Shown here piece after piece: positions 26,609 to 36,970 of a stretch of DNA of 64,000 bases. A model generated the notes under the pieces. The model saw nothing but the letters and a program-made list of their open reading frames with translations. It ran no database searches and was not told where the DNA came from. Every line of letters starts with the position of its first letter. Position 1 is the first letter of the stretch. This DNA comes from Phaseolus vulgaris (Eukaryota > Streptophyta > Magnoliopsida > Fabales > Fabaceae). The stretch lies in contig NC_023756.2 in the NCBI RefSeq assembly GCF_000499845.2, forward strand, positions 40,983,393 to 41,047,392. Reading direction: 5' to 3'. A program made the translations under genes and the position numbers.

Positions 26609-26805
26609 TGTTGTAAATAACATACCATTAAATAAAAATATCCTCAATACCAGTTATTAGGAAAACATCTTTAAAATATTCCTATTATTTTCAACATATT
26701 TTTATTTTTTTATTTTATAGAAAATTATTACTACAAATAGAGGTGATGGGAATGCAATTGGTTTAATTATTATCAATATAATAATTCTTTATTTTCTTAG
26801 TTCAA
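26609..26805 (+). repeat. Probable 3' LTR of the copia relic
   Basis: TGTTG begins right after the last RNase H block (MIDIH, stop, E-S). The following ~200 bp contains 'ctacaaatagaggtgatggg' (26731-26750, TATA-like region) and 'attattatcaatataataat' (26768-26787), features I recall from short Ale/Retrofit LTRs. The right boundary is approximate and there is no second copy to compare. Confidence 0.5.
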
Positions 26806-26889
26806 GTCTACCTTACCTTAGGATAAGCCAACAATCCAAATTAAAAGAAAACTTAGGGAAGAAACATTAGCATGTAGTCAATCAAGAGG

Positions 26890-27070
26890 TTAGAAAGCTT
26901 CTAAAAACCAACTTCTTAAAAAGAAGTCACCTACACCATATTGGTCACTAACGTAATCATGTTAAGGAAGTTGAATGGAAAGTGGAGGGTGTGTAAAAAT
27001 TAAACCAATCTCAATAAAGCATGTTCAAAAGGAATATTGTCATTTGCTGATAATAGATTGCATGAGAATA
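26890..27070 (+). pseudogene. Start of the reverse transcriptase domain of the Tat-type element
   Basis: Frames read EVRKLLKTNFLKRSHLHHI (near 26890-26945) and then NGKWRVCKN, stop, TNLNKACSKG (26973-27033). These align with the Tat-lineage RT blocks EV-KLL-A-FI, NGKWRMCVDYTDLNKACPKD. The D-Y of the motif is lost to a stop. I could not follow the RT further downstream. Confidence 0.8.
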
Positions 27071-27399
27071 CTCCAACAACCTTCACTTAGTTGGTTGTCC
27101 TATTGATGTGTAAAAATGAGTTTACCTCAAGTGTGGTAGTGGAGATATGGTTCATTCGAGTTAGTAGGCCATCCTTATTTCATAGAGGAACATTTGATAT
27201 CCTTTTTTTTGTTGATAAGGAGACTCTTGAACAATGATTGCTTTCGAAGTTAGAGAAGTAACTGCAAGGTTTTGAATTTATTCAACACTCACTTACGCAA
27301 TGTCTTGTTGAGGTTGGAGAGAGGTTAAGATAATTGATCCTGAAACTCCAACCTCAGCATGTTGGTAGACTGCAAGTGATTTGTCTTATTCTCTTTTGA

Positions 27400-28530
27400 A
27401 GATCGATCAATATATATTTCTTCAAAGTTGATATACAAACCATATTCCTTAACTTCTTATAATTAAATTCTTTCCTATAAAGTAAGAAAAAAGATCAACA
27501 CTATAATTAATAGAACATCAATATCAAATAAAAAGGTGAGCATTACAATTATTTTTTCATCATTTTTCAAACAATTAATGAGACAATTCCTAAGCCCAAA
27601 TTTAAAATAATTTTTTTTATTAATTAAAATTGTATCTTGCATAATTCAATAAAACTATGGAGAATGTATTTATTTCTTAGTCATATATGTTTCAAGATAC
27701 ATCAATTATCCTATAGGTTAGATGAGTCAGATCATGATATTTTAGTTGACATGTTTTTAAATATAAAAAGTTACACTTTAAACAATCGGTATCAAATTCA
27801 AAGTACAAGTTTGATTTTTAGAAGAACAATTTTTATAGGTCGTATGATAACATGAACAAAATATCTCAAATAATATTTAAAGGATTAAATTCCTAAAATG
27901 ACAATTACAGTCCAAGACAATTTTTAATAAAACAATTTTAAATAATAATTCAACTATAATTAATAATTGTTTTATATTATTATTTATTTTATTTGTCAAT
28001 ATTCAAAAGTCTATAAAATAACATTTCCATAAAATAAAATATAATTTTATTATTCATGCTCTCTTAGTGACTTAAGATTTTCACTTTCAAAAGCGTATTG
28101 TGAGACATTCTATTTTTTTTTTTTAAAAAACAAAATGCAAACTTTGGTTTATAATCCCATTAATTAAGATTACAAGTGTCTTCTCTCAAAGCCAAAGCTG
28201 TGGAGATAAATATGTCAGAAGATTCTTATTATAGATAAGTAAAAACTTTGACTTTTAATTTACAAAGTCTCTACAATAAATCCTTTTTATTCATCTTAAA
28301 CATACGGGGTATTTTTAATTTATTTATTTTAATAAGCAATGAAAACGCAATTGATCTAAGTAAAATAAGATATATTTGTAGTTGTGGAACTATTAAAATC
28401 TTAAGTTTCATGAATGGCTATGAAATATCTACAAAAACAAATTGATTTTAAGTAAAGAAAATTGAATATAATTAGGAAATAAATAAAAAAATGGTTAAAC
28501 ATTTAGGAAGAAAACATTGGACCAAATACA
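27400..28530. other. AT-rich upstream region of the UBC gene
   Basis: No gene, LTR end or RNA gene is recognised. ORFs are short (72 codons or fewer) and AT-driven. The last few hundred bases would hold the UBC promoter. Confidence 0.55.
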
Positions 28531-28535
28531 TAGAA

Positions 28536-28545
28536 TATTTAAAAG
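28536..28545 (+). promoter_or_regulatory. Candidate TATA element of the UBC gene
   Basis: TATTTAAAAG lies about 30 bp before a leader that becomes pyrimidine-rich and runs to a splice donor at 28702. No better TATA word sits at this distance. Confidence 0.4.
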
Positions 28546-28701
28546 GGAAGGGAAAATTAGATCCATACAAATACAGACCCTTCTTCTAAATTCTGAGAAA
28601 AGAGAATGAATATCGTAAGATTCAAGCAATAGCCTTTTTCTCTCGATCCATCCCTTGAATGATCTTGCGTTTTATTCACAACATACTTCCAACACATAAG
28701 C

Positions 28702-29229
28702 GTAAGGGCTCATCATTTTCTTCTTATTTTTCCTATTTTTTTTCCAATTCAATTTCGTTTCAATCGTTGTTTTTTTTCAATTTCGTTCTCTTGTTTGTTC
28801 CAATTTGCTGGTTTTATTGCCTTAACGCTGGATGATTGGTATAGAGGGTGGATCTACATCAAAGCCCCTTTTTTTTTAACGTTTATTGGGAATTCTCACT
28901 GGTATTTTCATTTGGGGTTTGTTGTTCTGTTTCTGATGAAGCTTTAGTATGAGATTAGTGAAAATCTAATTGCTTTTTTTTTTTCCTGTTCTTGGGGTGA
29001 GGTGTTGCCCTAGGATGATTGTGATTTTTTTGTTATACTCTCGAATTATGTATTCATGTGTTTGTTACCCTTCACTTTCCAGTTGTTTGGATGTGTTGGA
29101 ATCTGAATTGGCTTGTTGCTTGTGTCTCGTATGAGTATAGTGGTGAACTAGGTTTTGCCTCTGTTTTTGTTGTTGTTGAAAAGAAAATTGAAGTCTTTTT
29201 TGTTTTCTCCTTGTGGCTGTTTGTTTTAG
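28702..29229 (+). other. 5' UTR intron of the UBC gene
   Basis: Donor GTAAGG at 28702 and acceptor TGTTTTAG ending at 29229, 9 nt before the start codon at 29239. The 528-bp T-rich interval has typical plant intron composition. Plant UBC genes of this group commonly have a leader intron. The exact donor is inferred. Confidence 0.6.
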
Positions 29230-29238
29230 GTGGTAGCA

Positions 29239-31656
29239 ATGTCGACTCCTGCGAGGAAGAGGCTCATGAGGGATTTCAAGAGGCTGCAGCAAGACCCACC
29301 TGCAGGAATCAGTGGTGCTCCTCAGGATAACAACATAATGTTGTGGAATGCTGTCATATTTGGGTGAGTTGAATTGGATAAAAGATGCTCTGTGCTGTTT
29401 ACTTGTCTGATATAGTCACTTTGTTTTATTTTATTTTTTCCTCCACTTTGTTTAAGTATGGATGGATAAGAACTTTCTGCTTTCTTGTCTGCTTTGGATT
29501 GCAGTCCTGATGATACTCCATGGGATGGAGGTGAGTCTGTTCTTTTACCATGGCTCCTATCTTGGAACAATCTTGATACATGTGTCAACTCAGTTATTTA
29601 GCCATCTTATACATTTGCATGCGGCGTTAATGATTCTGTAATGTTAGATGAGGTTGCTTTTACCATGCCTCCTGTCTTGGAACAATTTTGTTGTTACATT
29701 TTTTCTTTTTGGTCTCTGATACGGTAGTATCAATTATAATTTCTTTCTATTATATTGTCTCTATTAGCTTTAACACTGTATTTTTTTTATATTGGCTTAT
29801 GTTTCTGCCAGAGGTGATGACATATTGGAATAAGACTTTTGTTGTTATTGTTAATGTTAGAGATTGCATTACATTTGCAAGGGAGAGATATTTTTTTAGA
29901 CCATTGAACTAAATCATTTTTTCCTCGTGAAGCTGTATTATGGTTTGGAAAAATTAAATGGAAATTGGGTGCTCATAGCCAGATAATCTTAACTTTATCA
30001 CAATAATGTCTACATATTTTTGAGTTATTCAGGCACGTTTAAGTTGACTCTCCAGTTTACTGAGGATTATCCTAACAAGCCACCAACTGTAAGATTTGTG
30101 TCTCGAATGTTTCATCCAAACAGTAAGTTTTAAGTTGATAAGATTCTTCTTCCATAAATTATGTATCTAGATGCTGATGTCATTTCTTCTTCTCTGGAAA
30201 GTTTATGCCGATGGAAGTATTTGTTTGGATATATTACAAAATCAATGGAGTCCCATATACGATGTGGCTGCTATACTCACTTCTATCCAGGTATTATCTT
30301 GTATAATATAGTAACAATTCTTCATATTTTTTTTCATTTCATTGTTAGTGAACAAAGATAGCAAGCACATATATTTTTTACACAATTTAACTCTACACTT
30401 GAGATTTGGTCTTGTTTGCCTCGACTTGTGTATTGCCACACCAACATTTTGCACAAATGAATGCAAGATTCTGTGGCTCTTCAAAATTACTTATGGCTTT
30501 TCCTTTATTAAAGGGCTATCTACTAGGCATTACTTTTTTGTTGTAAAATGTCCCTTGTTAGTTCAAAAAATGAGTTGCTATTCTGGACATGATGAATATT
30601 TCAAAAAGATTTTCATTTACAAATCTCAAGGCTCTTTGTTGAGTTACTAGCTCTCAATTTTTAAAGATTCTTATAGTGTCTGCCAGTTCTTTCATATCTC
30701 TGCTCAATAGTTGATGTCATTGACTGTCACTTGTAGTGTAATTCCAGAATTTTATGCCTTGAATGTGCAAAACTCTTTATTAGAACAGTTTTGTTTTCTT
30801 AGTTTTCTTGTTTGTGGTGATGAGGGGCTTGTAAGAATTTTTTTTAAGTCTGACCTGCTAAGAAACTGCATTTTGTTCTGATATGCTGTATTTTTCACCT
30901 TTTTTTTTCTTTCATGCATATTTTATTTAGAAGGATTTCGGATCCTTCTGTTTGTGCTGGACTTATCTTAATGGATTCTGTTGGTAATAAAAATTGCAGA
31001 ACCAAACATAAATAGAAGCTTGCAATATTTTTTTTGTCATATTTTAGATATTTTGTTTTGTTTTGTTTTGGGGGAGTGGGGTTCCTTTTGACAATGGGAA
31101 TTGAACCTGGTGTGGGTGCCTCCCGGTAAATTGAGTGCTGCTATTATCACTATTCTGCAGGATCATTGTCGGCACATGTATCAGTTGTTGTACTTGTAAT
31201 TTTTTTTAAAAATATAGCATATTAAATATCTTTGGTACGCACCATGCTCCAATGTTTCTCTCTGTTAGATCATGATCAGAGGAGTATTAGGAAATAAGGC
31301 CCATCAGTGCCAACTAATTACAGTTATTGAGGAAAAGTTGCTATAGAGTTAGTGACATCATTAATTATGCAGACTGCTTAAACAGTGGGGGTTGGTGGAA
31401 GATTGTGGGTATCAGTTAGTTAATTGATTATAGTCTGATAAAACAGAGCTTTAGCTCTGTTGTGAAAGGGGCAACTCTTTGACATGGGAAAACCTTTGAA
31501 AGTATATTCCTCTCCTTTTTCTGTGCAGATTTAATTTTCTATTAACATTTATTATCTTCAATTCTATTCTATTATTTTTCTGGGTTTGTAAGAAATCATG
31601 GTATCAGTATGCTCTTGTTGCTACGTACACATCATTTGTCATCATCATCATCATCA

Positions 31657-31705
<49 letters not shown>

Positions 31706-32125
31706 CACCCAGCAAGTGTATTTTATTAATAGATTTAGGGTCCCTTCTGAAAACATAAAGATCAAGGCCTAGACAAAGTCTGTAGGTGAAGCCCGTACAA
31801 AACACATATTCTTCACACTGCATATACAAAAACTATTTAAGGATGAGATAATGTTGTAAATTATTGTTTTCCTTCTGATATAATCTAGCTGTGATATCTT
31901 ATACCCAGGGTGGTTGAGAAGTAATTTTGCATGACTAAATTGCTATCTTCAGCATGTTTATAATTATTTTCTGAAAGGTAATTATTACTGTGGCAGTCAT
32001 TGCTTTGTGATCCCAACCCAAATTCTCCTGCAAACTCAGAAGCAGCTCGAATGTTTAGTGAGAACAAGCGTGAGTACAATAGAAGAGTGAGAGAAATTGT
32101 GGAGCAAAGTTGGACAGCTGACTAA
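29239..32125 (+). CDS. UBC2: RAD6-type ubiquitin-conjugating enzyme E2 (UBC1/2/3 group)
   Basis: Join 29239-29363, 29505-29530, 30033-30122, 30202-30290 and 31997-32125 gives 152 aa, the usual family length. All junctions are GT-AG. The N-terminus [20 protein letters not shown] and C-terminus VEQSWTAD are nearly identical to Arabidopsis UBC1/UBC2 as I remember them. The UBC fold is complete: HPN at 78-80, active-site Cys88 in GSICLDIL, and QNQWSP after it. The enzyme accepts ubiquitin from E1 and, with a Bre1-type E3 such as HUB1/2, monoubiquitinates histone H2B; it also acts in DNA-damage tolerance, in the nucleus and cytosol. The second coding exon is only 26 nt. Intron 4 is 1.7 kb and carries a long microsatellite. 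No disabling change is seen. Which of UBC1/2/3 it matches best cannot be told by eye. Confidence 0.97.
29521..29692 (+). repeat. Partial duplication of the exon 2 / intron 2 junction of UBC
   Basis: 'cttttaccatggctcctatc' plus 'ttggaacaatc' (29542-29572) recurs as 'cttttaccatgcctcctgtc' plus 'ttggaacaatt' (29657-29687), about 115 bp downstream within intron 2. The bases before each copy (gatggaggtgag / gatgaggttg) also match, so the copied block seems to include the end of exon 2, with its donor destroyed in the second copy. Confidence 0.7.
31641..31705. repeat. Compound (ATC)n(ATT)n microsatellite in UBC intron 4
   Basis: About seven ATC repeats run directly into about fifteen ATT repeats. 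It accounts for the poly-Asn/poly-Asp minus-strand ORF there. It is likely polymorphic. Confidence 0.95.
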
Positions 32126-32851
32126 GCTGACCTTCATATGCTTGTGGACCTTTGAAGATATGAATTAGTTTGCACTTCTACCTATAAGAAATACAATGTG
32201 CCAACTTACTGAATTCTATGTCGTATTCCTTTCTGTTTTGGATGTTAGGATCATCTTATCTTAATCAATTGTAGTTTATGCATTGTCCATGTCAGTTTTT
32301 GTATTGTAGAATTCTATCAATTTGCATCGGATTATTGTCAACACAGTTGAATGTATAAGTTTGTAGTTTTCTGAATTGGTTATGATTCCAATTCCTTATT
32401 AAAGTAGCTTCAGTTTGTTTGATTTTCTTGTCACATTGTATGTGTTGGATTTTGCTTTCAACCTTCCTTTGAGACCTTGAAGTTAACGTTTTCTTTCTGC
32501 GAATGAGTTGATTGATTATAATACTAGAGCTGAAAATAAGGTGGTAGACCGGCTTATGGTAGGTTTAAACTTGACCTATATTAAAAAGATAGTGTTTGGC
32601 GTATTTACTTTTCCAATGACTTTTTTTTTATATAAATTTGGCCTGCTGCATTTAAGTTTAGCTTGACGAGTTCTTGTCACAAGGTTTAAAAGATTCCTAG
32701 ATTATTGTTTTACTGACCTAAATAAGTGTTAGTAATTATATATTTTTATATTACTATGTAATATATGTATTATATATAATTTTGTATTATGATGTATATA
32801 TAATACAATAAAATGAGATGCTTATTTAAAATTTTGCCTTTTTTAAACATG

Positions 32852-32887
<36 letters not shown>

Positions 32888-32923
32888 AATAATCTTTATT
32901 GGTTTGGTTCTTCTGGTCATGTT
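32126..32923. other. UBC 3' UTR and downstream DNA with a (TA)n run
   Basis: The 3' UTR probably covers the first ~300 bp. The remainder is AT-rich with no gene. A (TA)n microsatellite lies at 32852-32885, about 40 bp before the Mutator-like element's target copy. Confidence 0.6.
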
Positions 32924-32932
32924 TAGTAATTA

Positions 32933-33662
32933 GGCAATTGCTTCCTGCACCCGATCAATTGTGACTGGCACCTGACACACTTTTAAAAATCCTAAAATGC
33001 CCTTGTCTTCTTCATTTACGGATAAAAATATCCGGAATTGCTCGTTGCTTATGGATAAAAATATCCGGAACTGATCGTTGCTTACGGATAAAAATATCTG
33101 GAAGCCACAGTTGTGCCTACGGATAAAAATATCCGGAAGCCAGCCACAGTTGTGCCTACGGATAAAAATATCCGGATCCAACTATATTCCGGATAAAAAT
33201 ATCCGTAAGTCAAAACAAACTTATGGATAAAAATATCCAGACCCCAAACTCCCTTACGGATAAAAATATCCGCACCTCTCAAAAGTCACTTGCGGATAAA
33301 AATATCCACAACTCTCACTCACTTATGGATAAAAATATCCGGAAGCATGACGTACCTTCGAATTTGGTGCTCTGCCTGCGACAATGGAGGTCACGGTGGG
33401 TGCAGAAGAATGGAGAAGAATGTCGCTCACGGTGGTTGGACAACAAGCTTGCTCACGGTGGCTGCACAACACAGTGGCTTACGGTGGCTCGGTGGCTGCG
33501 GCAGGCACAATGGAATGGAAGAACATAAGAATAGGGTTGGTGCAGGTGATTGGGTGCATATCACAATTATAGTTTTCAGAATTTCATTAAGGGTATATTC
33601 GTCTTTTACTATTAAGTGATTGGGTGCCAGTTAGAATGTGTTGGGTGCAGGGAGAATGTGCC
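32933..33662. mobile_element. 730-bp non-autonomous Mutator-like element (MULE)
   Basis: Terminal inverted repeats: the left end GGCAATTGCTTCCTGCACCC and the right end, read on the minus strand, GGCACATTCTCCCTGCACCC. They match at 30 of the first 40 positions and the similarity extends to roughly 70 bp. The element is flanked by a perfect 9-bp direct repeat TAGTAATTA (32924-32932 and 33663-33671), the signature length of Mutator-superfamily insertion. The interior has two parts: ten hairpin words (33020-33340) and a GC-richer segment (33350-33540) with 'cacggtggctgc'-like repeats. No transposase is present. ORFs up to 109 codons inside have no family motif. The GC-rich part could be a captured fragment. 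Confidence 0.88.
33020..33340. repeat. Ten hairpin words GGATAAAAATATCC inside the MULE
   Basis: Copies start at 33020, 33053, 33086, 33121, 33160, 33191, 33225, 33258, 33294 and 33327 (spacing 31-39 bp). Each can fold as CGGATA-AAAA-TATCCG, with arms of 5-6 bp and a 4-A loop. The core is perfect in nine copies, and the third has one change (TATCTGG). The spacers are mostly unrelated, so selection or copying has favoured the word itself. Confidence 0.95.
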
Positions 33663-33742
33663 TAGTAATTATGATAGCTAAATAAATGACTTTTTAGGAG
33701 TTTTTTTCCAGTCTGTTGGATCAGATTAATCTGGATGGATAA

Positions 33743-34162
33743 GAAATTACAAAGATTTAAAAGAACTAATCCTAACTTGCAATACAGTATTTAAATTACA
33801 TATCTTTTTTTTCACATATTTTTCTTGCCTTTCCATCGTTCCAAGCCTTTAGGCCTTGTTTGCTTCCAGGGGTGGTATGGTTGAAATTACAAAGATTTAA
33901 AAGGAACTAATCCTAACTTGCAATAAAGTATCTAAATTACATATCTTTTTTTCCAAATATTTTTCTTGCCTTTCCATCGTTCCAAGCCTTTAGGCCTTGT
34001 TTGCTTCCAGGGGTGGTACGGTTGAAATTACAAAGATTTAAAAGGAACTAATCCTAACTTGCAATACAGTATCTAAATTACATATATTTTTTTCCACATA
34101 TTTTTCTTGCCTTTCCATCGTTCCAAGCCTTTAGGCCTGGTTTGCTTCCAGGGGTGGTACGC
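33743..34162. repeat. Three tandem ~140-bp copies containing the left end of the Harbinger element
   Basis: Units start at 33743, 33883 and 34024 (periods 140 and 141) with 'gaaattacaaagatttaaaa' and end with 'ccaggggtggta'. Copies differ by only a few bases. Each unit holds about 107 bp of outside flank, then TTA and the first ~30 bp of the Harbinger terminus (GGCCTTGTTTGCTTCCAGGG). Only the third copy continues into the element. Confidence 0.93.
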
Positions 34163-34694
34163 TTGTCGACGACAGAAGTCACAACACCACCCTGTTTGTT
34201 TCCATGTATGGTTGCGGGTGAGGGAGGAAGGAAAGAGAAAGGGGAGTGAATTTTGGTTCTCCTTGAAGATGAAGAGAAAGTTAAGATGATGAGAGCGAGT
34301 GCCATGTCAACGTTACGAAATTACGTTGTTGCCCTTGCTTTTGTGCTGGAATCCAAGACAACACTACCCCCTGCATGCATGTCACATGAAAGCATCAGAT
34401 TCCTGACTTGGCTCAGGAATCGTTTGAGCGTGTGAAAGTGTGAAAGCTGTGAGTGAATGTAGTGGGTGAGGTAGGTGTGGAACTTGGTTAAATGCTATAT
34501 AAAACGATGCATGAAGCTGGTTCACCCATTCACAAATAATCAAAGAAAGCGAAGCCATTAGAGTGTGTACTGGGGTTGGAGAGATTGGTAAGGTATCAGA
34601 GTGTGTGGTAGGGGCTTGAGTTATGTATAGGTTGTTTCATCTCAGGTGTTGGGTTCATCTCAGGTGAGAGCATGTCTTTCGCTCAATGGTGCTT

Positions 34695-34943
34695 AATCGA
34701 TTATGGTTGAACTAGCATTGGTCATAGAATCGATTATGGTGTAGATAATCGATTACGCAAAGGCAGTAACCAATTATATGTAAAAATTTCAAGCCATAAT
34801 CGATTATCTGAAGGGTGCAAAAAGGGTCTTAATCGATTATGTATTGTCATAATCGATTAGGGTTGTTTTTTGCCTACTAACATAATCGATTATACGTGGA
34901 TAATCGATTATCCTGTGTATATAACTGATGGGATAATCAATTA
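34695..34943. repeat. Array of ten AATCGATTA palindromes in the Harbinger 5' region
   Basis: Perfect cores start at 34695, 34728, 34747, 34798, 34831, 34851, 34884 and 34902. Two one-base variants lie at 34768 (aaccaatta) and 34935 (aatcaatta). Several copies extend to the perfect 12-bp palindrome ATAATCGATTAT (for example the copy at 34798). The intervening bases are unrelated. Confidence 0.95.
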
Positions 34944-35000
34944 TGTTCTAACTTTTGTGAAATTCTGTGTGTTTCTTAATTTGTTTTATGTGGTTTTCAG

Positions 35001-35123
35001 GCACTCGTTGTGTGTTCTTCATCCTATTGTGATTCCTATTGGCACTCGTGGTGTGTTCTTCGTCCTATTGTGATTCCTATTGGCATTCGTGGTGTGTTCT
35101 TCATCCTATTGTGATTCCTATTG
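35001..35123. repeat. Three exact-period 41-bp tandem copies
   Basis: Copies at 35001, 35042 and 35083 all begin GCAYTCG and end with 'gtgattcctattg', with only a few base changes. They lie directly after a CAG splice-acceptor-like site (34998-35000), upstream of the transposase. Confidence 0.95.
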
Positions 35124-35419
35124 TGTTGTTCTTCAGGTTTTTTAATTTTTTTATGTTAACTTTTTATTTTTAATTTTTGTTTTATATTTATGTTTGGATG
35201 ATTATGGTTTTGTAATATAATTTGTTTACGGTTTAGTTTAGTTAATTATGTTAACGAGTTAGTAAATTAATGTTGTTTGTAATTCCTTTATTTGATTTAT
35301 TGTTTTAATTTTTGTAGATAGTTATTATTTTTTTAACATTTAAGAGAAATATTTATTTGTATGAAATGAATGATTTACTTAATAAAACAGAAATATGTAA
35401 AGTTTAGGTTTTTTTTTAT

Positions 35420-36620
35420 ATTAAACATAAATTATTAATGTTATGATTAAAACAAATAAAAAAAAACATTGTAGTGATTAAAGAAAACTTAAAAAGTTTA
35501 GATAAATATTGTTTATATTTTAATAATAAATATACATAATTATTTTTTTTAACATTTAATTGTTTATAAGAGAATAGATTTATTTATTTTAAATGAATAT
35601 TTGTATTTTGTATGGTTAATATTTTTTAGATTGGACATAAATTATTAATGTTATCATTAAAAACATTAAATTTTTTTTTGTAATTTTTGTTATAAGATTT
35701 AATTATTTATAAGAAAAAAATTTATGTATTTAAAATGAATATTTTTACAAGTGAAAATAGAAATTTGTAATTTGTAGGATTTTTTTTATATATTACATAA
35801 ATTGTTAATGTTATAATTAAAAACTTTATAAAAAATGTTTTATTAATTAAAAAATCAGTAAAATTTTTGAGAAGAAATATGATATTTTAATAATAAATGT
35901 AGAAAGTAATTATTTATTTAAAATTGAATTGTTTATAAAAAAATTTAAAAAATTTAATTTTGACAGAATGGAATTCAAAATTTATAATGTTTAGGGTTTT
36001 CATTTTTGTAGATTTAACATAATTTATTAATGTTATAATTAAAAACATTATAAAAATGTTGTAGTTAATTAAAAAAAGCAGTAAAAGTTTAGAGTAGAAA
36101 TATGATTTTGACTTAATTTTTTTAAATTTGTATATTTTTTTTTAAAAAAAATTAGTATTTATAAATAAAATTTTGACAGAATGGAATAAAAAAATTGTAA
36201 TGTTTAGGGTTTTTTAATTTTATTTCACATAAATTATTGGTGTTGGAATTAAATGTTATAAAAAAATTTATAGTAATTTAAAAAGGCAGAAAAAAATTTA
36301 GAGAAGAAATTTGTATTTGTAATAATAATTGTAGATAGTTATTAGTATTTAAAAATTAAATTGTTTATAAGAAATAGTTTTTTATTTGTAAATAATATTT
36401 TTACAGAATCGAAATAATATTTGATAATGTTTAGTTAATACTTTTTTAGATTGAACATAAATTATTAATGTTATCATTAAAAAAAAAATTATGTATTTAA
36501 AATGAATATTTTTACAAGTAGAAATAGAAATTTGTAATTTGTAGGGTTTTTTTTTATATGTTACATAAATAGAAGAAATCTGATATAAATTGTTAATGTT
36601 ATAATTAAAAACATTATACA
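35420..36620. repeat. About seven diverged ~210-bp AT-rich tandem units
   Basis: The anchor 'cataaattattaatgttat' followed by 'aattaaaaac' recurs near 35431, 35641, 35811, 36023, 36233, 36461 and 36588, with shared words between (gtttagggtttttt, agaagaaat, atgaatatttttacaagt). Spacings are 210, 170, 212, 210, 228 and 127 bp, so the basic period is about 210 with deletions. Very AT-rich, non-coding. Confidence 0.8.
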
Positions 36621-36970
36621 AAATGATATAATTAAAAAATAGTAAATTTTTTTACATAAATAAAATAGAATATTTAAATATTTAGGTTTTTTTTTTATAC
36701 ATTTGACATAAATTTCTGAAATTTGAATATTTGTATATAGTTCTATTTGTTATGATAGTTGATTAATTTTAGGTTTTTGTTTATTTTTTTTGTTTATATT
36801 TATTTGTTGTTTGATTAAATTATGTTATCGAATGATATAATTATTTATAATAAATTTTTTATTAAAATTAATTAAAAGTACATTTTAGGGTAACTGTATT
36901 GGTGTACTTTTACACCGAAACGGTAATCGCGTTCGGTATGAATTTGGAAAGAAATTATGACGAGGCATAG

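Larger units (their letters stand above)
24600..27400 (+). mobile_element. Nested retrotransposon relics: Tat Ty3/gypsy interrupted by Ty1/copia
   Basis: Plus-strand fragments occur in this order: Tat-type gag (24620-25010), Ty1/copia reverse transcriptase and RNase H (25560-26600), copia-like LTR (26609-26805) and Tat-type reverse transcriptase start (26890-27070). Since gag and RT of one Tat element flank the copia pieces, the simplest reading is a copia insertion into a Tat element, followed by heavy decay. LTR ends and target duplications are not recognisable. All reading frames are full of stops. Confidence 0.75.

Noticed and set aside
29058..29330. Plus-strand ORF overlapping the UBC start
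   Set aside because: Wrong frame; it spans the leader intron and first coding exon of UBC, whose own frame is clear.
31632..31829. Minus-strand ORF with poly-Asn and poly-Asp
   Set aside because: Produced entirely by the (ATC)n(ATT)n microsatellite in UBC intron 4.
33020..33340. CRISPR-like array (short repeats separated by unique spacers)
   Set aside because: The repeats are 14-16 bp hairpins with uneven 17-25-bp spacers inside a plant Mutator-like element; there is no cas gene and the genome is eukaryotic.
33223..33619. ORFs of 101-109 codons inside the MULE
   Set aside because: Overlapping in different frames, repeat-derived and without motifs; treated as non-coding interior of the element.
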